Positions 58,604 to 64,000 of a DNA stretch of 64,000 nt are shown piece by piece. The position numbers were made by a program, and so were the translations under genes. The number at the start of each line of letters is the position of its first letter. Position 1 is the first letter of the stretch. Below the pieces are notes generated by a model, which made no database searches, was not told the DNA's origin, and saw only the letters and a list, made by a program, of their open reading frames with translations. This stretch comes from Siphonodentalium dalli (lineage: Eukaryota; Mollusca; Scaphopoda; Gadilida; Siphonodentaliidae): the NCBI GenBank assembly GCA_032622095.1, contig CP136066.1, positions 114,101,319 through 114,165,318 on the forward strand, read 5' to 3'.

Positions 58604-59419
58604 AACATTTTAAGATCAGAACTGATTGCAAAGAACAAGTTACCTGCAGTCAACACCCTTGCAGTCCCTGTTCTATCCTATATTTTTGAATATAGATTGG
58701 TTTACATCTGAATTAAGTAAGATCGGTTGAGAGACATTGAAATTGCTTGCTTCCATTGGGGTGCACAATTTTAACCGCAAGACCAATGTACATTGTTTTA
58801 TATAGGTGGTCAAGACCTGGTAGAAATAGAGGTGTCACATAAACATGCAATAGGGTTAGATTGATTCATCGTAACAACAAAGACAGAAACATGAAGTGTT
58901 TAGAATATTACCAACATGCAACTAAGCCAAACACTCCCATCATAAAGGAAGCTCAAAAGTTGAGACATCAGTGTGAAATGACAATGTGCACATACAAGTG
59001 AGTAATAAAACCAACAGAAGAGGCAAAATGCATAAAAATTGAAATGAAACAGAAAATGAATGAGATGAGACAACAAACATAATATGATAAACATACATGT
59101 GTACATGGCCCACCATGCTGAATATTTGAACAATGCAAACATAGACCAAGAGGAGCCATACCGGTGGTAGTCATATGTGGACTTTAGTGGAATGGATGCC
59201 GCTATTGTAGTAGCCCAAGACTAGGCCATAACTAGCAGTTATTACACAAAAAAGTTTATTGACCACAGTTGGATCCGAAGTGTCATGTTTGTCATACCAG
59301 CCCAGGAAATGTGGAACATATTGCAGAGGTTATAACGGCGTTAGTTTTTCAAAATTTCGATTTTAATAAAAAATAAATAAAAAATAAACACACAAATTAA
59401 AATAAGCTCACTATGTGCC

Positions 59420-59595
59420 TATTTCAGAATCAAATAAATATGAACCTATTTGCAGACTAGATGTACGCTCTTAAAAGTCTTTAGATATTTGTTTTCACTG
59501 TGGCCCGATCCATCTGACAGAATAACGGGTATAAGTCCACTAAGGGCTTGCTTATTTCAGAATCAAATAAGTCGAATATGAACCTATGTGAATAT
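59420..59595 (+). repeat. Direct repeat ATTTCAGAATCAAATAA
   Basis: TATTTCAGAATCAAATAA followed by ATATGAACCTAT occurs at about 59422 and 59550. Confidence 0.65.
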
Positions 59596-59862
59596 TTTAT
59601 AGGTCCAAATGTGTGCAAAGCAAAGCGCACACAGGTGCCACAGACCCCTAACAAAAAGGAGCTGAAGGGAGCCTGTTTCAGCTGGTGCCTAATATTGCGT
59701 CTCGAATAAACTAATAAAAATTTACATTTGTGCCTCGTTCAACCATTGTGTTCTGAATCTCTGAAATGGTAGGCTACACTGGCAGTCAATGTGGTTGATA
59801 TTTTGAACAATATTCATTGCTACATTCTTCCTAGGGGAGATACTAACCGATTTGTTTTATTC

Positions 59863-59900
59863 AATACTAGCAGGGTTACCCGGCGTTGCCCAGGTTAATG
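59863..59900 (+). repeat. Recurrent transposon-type motif TACTAGCAGGGTTACCCGGC
   Basis: TACTAGCAGGGTTACCCGGC continues GTTGCCCAGGTTAA. Sequences of this ACTAG-x-TACCCGGC-x-TTGCCCGGG form recur in many animal genomes as an end or 5' portion of mobile elements, which I recall but cannot check. The downstream boundary is not visible. Confidence 0.3.
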
Positions 59901-60939
59901 TAATGTGAAACCCTTTGTGGATATTTGGTGGGAATAGAGTGCTCTCAAAGTGTTACACATATTCTCATAAATTGTATGTCCAAATGGCATAACAAAACAT
60001 GATTCTTACACATGGAATATAAGTAGTGGCTCACCTTGTCAGGTCGGAGCGATTATCATTTTGTTTATCGCGTTTAATCCGTCCCACCAATAAAGAAGTA
60101 TTTATTTATTTACAACTGCGTATACTAAACTATACTTCAGACATTATAGCATGAAACATGAACATCATAAACACATTAGTTCGAAAAAATAAAAGACGAC
60201 AATTGTGTTTTACATAGAGATGTATCAATCAATCAATAAATCAAGTTTATCATATCTTCATGAAGATACAGATGTTTTAAAGATATGTCCAGGTGCTATA
60301 TACTGGCTAATCATTTTCAGTTTAAAAGAATTGATGTTATGCAAGTATAGCAGCTACATGTACCCGACACAGCGAGATTTTGAGTTGTTTATGTTAGGCG
60401 ATGAGCCTGTTCTAAAAAATGAAAGAAATCCTCTGTATCGGGCAGATATACCCTTGTCAGATGTCAATATTGGAGGATCCTGAAAAGTCATGTGCTACGG
60501 ACTGCGTTTTCCTTTATCTCAGAAGTAACCATATTTGACTGCACACTGTGACCACTATTTTTGAACAGGCCTGCTCTACATTTCCATATCTCTTGGCAAT
60601 TGTAACTTTTTTTGTGGAAACTATATTGAATGGGACAGACACAAAATCGTGTTATAATATATACATGAGCCATTCTAATATGCAATCCTCTGACGATTCA
60701 AGGTCCCTCAGTTTGAATGAATATATGTATCTCTTAGATATATTGATATAAATATACTTTTAATGCTTTATTCTAGGTATCTGTGTTGCTAGATCATTAT
60801 AGGAATGCCCTGATTTCCATCCCCATATAAATATGACAGTTGAGAGATATAATTGTTCAAGTGACTTAATTCGGTCACCATTTGTCGAGACTGTGAAATT
60901 GGAATGCCAAAAACTCCTTAGAACGACATGGAGATGGCC

Positions 60940-61741
60940 TGGGAGATGACTATATATAACTCATGATTCTCATGACCCAAATGACCCCAAATGTGATTTA
61001 ATTCATCATATCATTAGAGAAGAACGTGCATGAATTTGGTGGAATCAGCTAGTGCTAAATATATTTGTATCAACTTTGGTGCAACTCCCCTCATGCATTA
61101 CTTGAACCGCACCACTTTTGTCATATTTAAACCACGTCTATTAGACTCATGCATGCATTAAATAATGGAGATGATTATATATAAGTTTGGTGGTAATCGG
61201 CAACTAAACAAATTCTTATCATAGTTATTACCCCCCCCCCCCTAGGCAAAATCACCCTCTAGGCACCCCTGACTCGAATGGTCCCACTTATGACATCTTT
61301 AAACCACACAATTAGACTCCTGATATCATGGAGATTATTATTTGTAAGTTTGGTGCTAATCCGAGACTAATTTTTTTTTTATCAAATTTAGTGCCCACCC
61401 CACCCACCCCATCTCTCACCAAAGCAGCACCAATATGACGTCTTTAACATCACACGATTAGATTCCTCATATCATGGATAAGAATGTGTATCAATTTGGT
61501 GGAAATTGGCGCTAAAAATATTGTGTATCAATTTTGGTGCCCCTCACCCTTTCAGTGCACCCCTGACTCGAATGACGCCACTTTTGACAGCTTTAAGCCA
61601 CGCCATTAGACACCTCATACCATTGGGATGAATTTGAATAAGTTTCGTGGCAATCAGCGACTAAACCAATTCTTATCAGATTTAGTACCCACCCACCGCC
61701 CCCCCCAAATCTCTCATCCCAACGACACCAATTTGGCATCT
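60940..61741 (+). repeat. Tandem repeat, about 150-bp units, left part
   Basis: About five units contain TTTTGACAT-x-TTTAAACCACA, then ATTAGACTCCTCAT, ATCATGG, AAGTTTGGTGG-x-AATCGG and a C-rich block (poly-C near 61232, CACCCCACCC near 61397). The array continues at 63313 after a piggyBac-like insertion. Confidence 0.85.
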
Positions 61742-63312
61742 TTAACCCTTTGAACCCGTAACACCGATATTTAGGTGCAAACGAACCGTGACTATATCCC
61801 GTAACACCGATATTTCGGTGCAGCGACGACATGATTCGGTAGCAAATTTATATATAGTATAACGAGCGTCTGACCCACTGATTTATATTTAAATTGCCTC
61901 CACATATGTCAGCGGCGCCCATGGTGCGTATGGAATGGTTGACCGCTAGTATCGGGTAGAAATATATGCGCATGCGCATAGCATATAATCTACAAAAACA
62001 TACGATATTTTAAGCGAACTATGCCGCTATATTTACGGCATATAATTTCGTGTTCCCCGTGTGTGTACAGAACAGACGTAATTTAGACACACAATTTCAG
62101 TTTAAATTACCCTCGTGTATATTAACCAGTGTTCTGCTACATATGGGGAAGGGTCTATCGCATATGAAGTTGATTTATTCGCGCATGCGCAGACTAGCGC
62201 AATGACAAATAAATGGTTTATAACGTACTTATACACGACATACCCACTAATATATATATTTAAATTGGCCTATTGAAGTCAGCGCTGGCAAAGGTGTCTA
62301 TATGGATTGGCTGCCCGCTAGAAATGGCTAGGAAAATATGCGCATGGGCGCAGACTATAATTCATTTTAAAAAATGCGTTTAAGTTAAATGTGGCACTAT
62401 ATATGACATTTTGTTGCATGTTTCACATGTTAGTATAGTAGACACAATCTAGACAGCTTACTTGAACAATGGGGCCACGATATGTTACGGGAAATTACGT
62501 TGTTTCTGGTCTCTGTAATATCAGTCTCTGTTGTGCCACATGCAGCAAAAAGTCTATCGCATATCAAGTTGACTTTCTCGCGCATGGTCAGGTATATCTT
62601 AATTTCACATTAGGATATTGGTTGCATCGAAACGCAATTCGCTGATGTATAATTACAACGTTATAAGCTAGAATTCGTTTATCCTGCAAATTTCGGGTAG
62701 TTGCCTAGTAACCGTTTCTAAGGCGAGATCGGGTGGCAAAGTCTCCCGATCTTACAATGATCAGTGGTCCGTGCATGCATATATCATGCCTGCACAGTTT
62801 CAGGTAGGTGTCCCCTTTCAACATAACCAACACCATGCGACTAGACACTGTCTAAATTAAGGCAAAACATACCACTGAATGGTTAGTGCAATTATGTCAT
62901 TCGATCAGTTGTGGTATTTGCTTAGCAACCGTTGCTACCCTTAAATGGGATATTTGGTTCACTATTCTGGTCCGGTATATCTCAAATTTCACGTTAGGGT
63001 AGTACCTGCATCAAAAAACGCAATCACTGAGGTTGAATTACGACGCTATAAGCTATATATTTACATTTTCCAGTCAATTCCGGGTAGTTGCCTAGCAACC
63101 GTTACCAAGGAGTTGTCGCGAGGCAAAGTCTCGCGATCTTATAATGATCGCTGATCCATGGGGGACAACCCTGTAAAGTTTCAGACTGGTGTCGCAATTT
63201 GAACATAATCAACACCATGCTACTAGAAACTATCTAATTTAAGCGGACATACCACTGGGAGCCCCGGGTCAGGGTGTCGATCACTGTGGGGCGCCAGGGT
63301 TCAAAGGGTTAA
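61742..63312. mobile_element. piggyBac-like element inserted in a tandem array
   Basis: TTAA at 61742-61745 and 63309-63312 flanks perfect 12-bp TIRs CCCTTTGAACCC and GGGTTCAAAGGG. The element (61746-63308, 1563 bp) carries two subterminal copies of CCGTAACACCGATATTT(A/C)GG about 44 bases apart, the second forming the hairpin CACCGATATTTCGGTG. Inside, two related blocks at about 62640-62790 and 63010-63160 share TTCGGGTAGTTGCCTAG-like and AAGTCTC(C/G)CGATCTTA sequence. No transposase frame is visible. The CCC/GGG ends and TTAA duplication match piggyBac closely. Confidence 0.82.
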
Positions 63313-63500
63313 ATCACACAATAAGATTCCTTGTATCATGGAGAAGATCTCAGAAGAATGTGCATCAATTTGGTGGAATTCGGCGCTGATGCGAACGGCG
63401 CGACTTTTGACATATTTAAACCACACCATTATATTCCTCATATTATGGGGATGATTGTATATAAGTTTGGTGGCAATCGGCGACAATTTTTTTCTGCCCC
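63313..63500 (+). repeat. Tandem repeat, about 150-bp units, right part
   Basis: It continues the 60940-61741 array: ATAAGATTCCTTGTATCATGG, ACTTTTGACATATTTAAACC and AAGTTTGGTGGCAATCGGCG. Removing 61746-63308 plus one TTAA restores a continuous unit. Confidence 0.85.
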
Positions 63501-64000
63501 TCCCCCTTTTCTGCCCCTGACAACAACGGCATCAATTCTAACCCTCCACATTATCTTTCTCGTAAAAAGTTACCCCTATTAGACCCCTTTTGTGCCATAT
63601 AGGTGGTCCCCTGTGAATTTCTATAGAACACAGACAGACATTCGCAAATATAGATATAGACTAGGGGGTTGCCCATCACAAAATGACGGGTATATAAATA
63701 TGCTTTGTTATTTTCTAGTGTCCGCTTTCATGGACACATGGAATGGTCATGCTTCTCTTTTTTTGTTACTGGATGCACGTTGGAACACTTTATTTAACTA
63801 AAATTGTATTTCTACACACCCAGTCTACATATGCGCATGTACATATTGAACGAAACAAAATCAGTATATTATTTAAATACTACTATGCACCGACTGAAAC
63901 ATACTCAATTCAGGAGCCTTCATTCGGGAGCTTGTTGCACATTTTGAACGGACCCACTTTGGAACCTGTATTCCGCATGCCACCGAATTATCACACGCCT

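Larger units (their letters stand above)
53718..64000 (+). other. QPCT: QPCT intron 3, incomplete at the window edge
   Basis: It starts GTAAGT at 53718. By eye I found no codon run for the FFDGEEAF or SLYGSRH motifs on the + strand up to 64000, so the intron appears to exceed 10 kb. 53830-53950, 57640-58275, 58610-59420 and 59910-60940 show no recognised feature. A 92-codon frame at 60205-60483 is unrecognised. 63510-64000 is also featureless to me. Confidence 0.6.

Noticed and set aside
60205-60483. A 92-codon open frame in intron 3
   Set aside because: There is no homology I recognise. Its length is compatible with chance in AT-rich DNA, and it does not resemble the missing QPCT exons.
1-64000. 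tRNA, rRNA or CRISPR features
   Set aside because: No GTTCGAATC-type B box in a cloverleaf context was found. The tandem arrays lack the spacer structure of CRISPR, and the sequence is clearly eukaryotic.
53718-64000. Further QPCT exons (FFDGEEAF, SLYGSRH blocks)
   Set aside because: Reading the + strand by eye gave no matching codon runs with splice sites. Short or diverged exons could have been missed.

Overview
This is a 64 kb stretch of an AT-rich animal nuclear genome. It has spliced exons with canonical GT/AG borders, very long introns, no bacterial-style operons, and a dense load of inverted repeats, MITE-like elements and minisatellites. A P-type transposase remnant, a CR1/Jockey-type LINE fragment and the repeat style suggest a marine invertebrate, most likely a mollusc or another lophotrochozoan. 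That assignment is an inference; nothing here fixes the species.

One host gene is recognisable: glutaminyl-peptide cyclotransferase (QPCT) on the + strand. Three phase-0 exons are visible: a signal-peptide exon at 8306-8383, a short exon at 42383-42532, and an exon at 53412-53717 carrying the HYDSK and GATDSAVPCAM blocks of the zinc-dependent cyclase fold. Intron 1 is about 34.0 kb and intron 2 about 10.9 kb. No later exon was found before 64000, so the gene runs off the right edge and exceeds 55 kb.

Upstream (1-8305) lie an inverted dispersed repeat pair, a P-element transposase C-terminal fragment (1678-2247), a 0.5 kb palindrome (3786-4312), a retroelement-like transcription unit with its own TATA box and poly(A) signal (about 4677-5781), and a TTAAAGG-bordered MITE (6582-7190).

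Intron 1 holds a LINE reverse transcriptase fragment (11120-12165), a decayed repeat block (12166-15000), a satellite of 150-175 bp units (15955-16630 and 18825-20830) cut by a 3-bp-TSD MITE, a Mutator-like element with a 9-bp TSD (21397-22765), a TIR element with a 5-bp TSD (25429-26905), a 5.7 kb foldback element with an array of about 190-bp units at its core (27902-33596), an E-box-rich TIR-bordered block (37830-40017), and two MITEs next to exon 2.

Intron 2 is mostly two adjacent inverted-repeat elements: A (42953-46850) and B (46879-52901). B is a 6 kb palindrome whose minisatellite core flips orientation near 50340. Intron 3 (from 53718) holds further MITEs, two TTAA-flanked piggyBac-like elements, a 43/49-bp minisatellite and a 150-bp-class tandem repeat.

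The main novelty is the set of large foldback elements with long arms and tandem-repeat cores in the introns of one gene. If transcribed with QPCT they would form very long double-stranded RNA. Coordinates of repeats were set by eye and are approximate except where target-site duplications define them.
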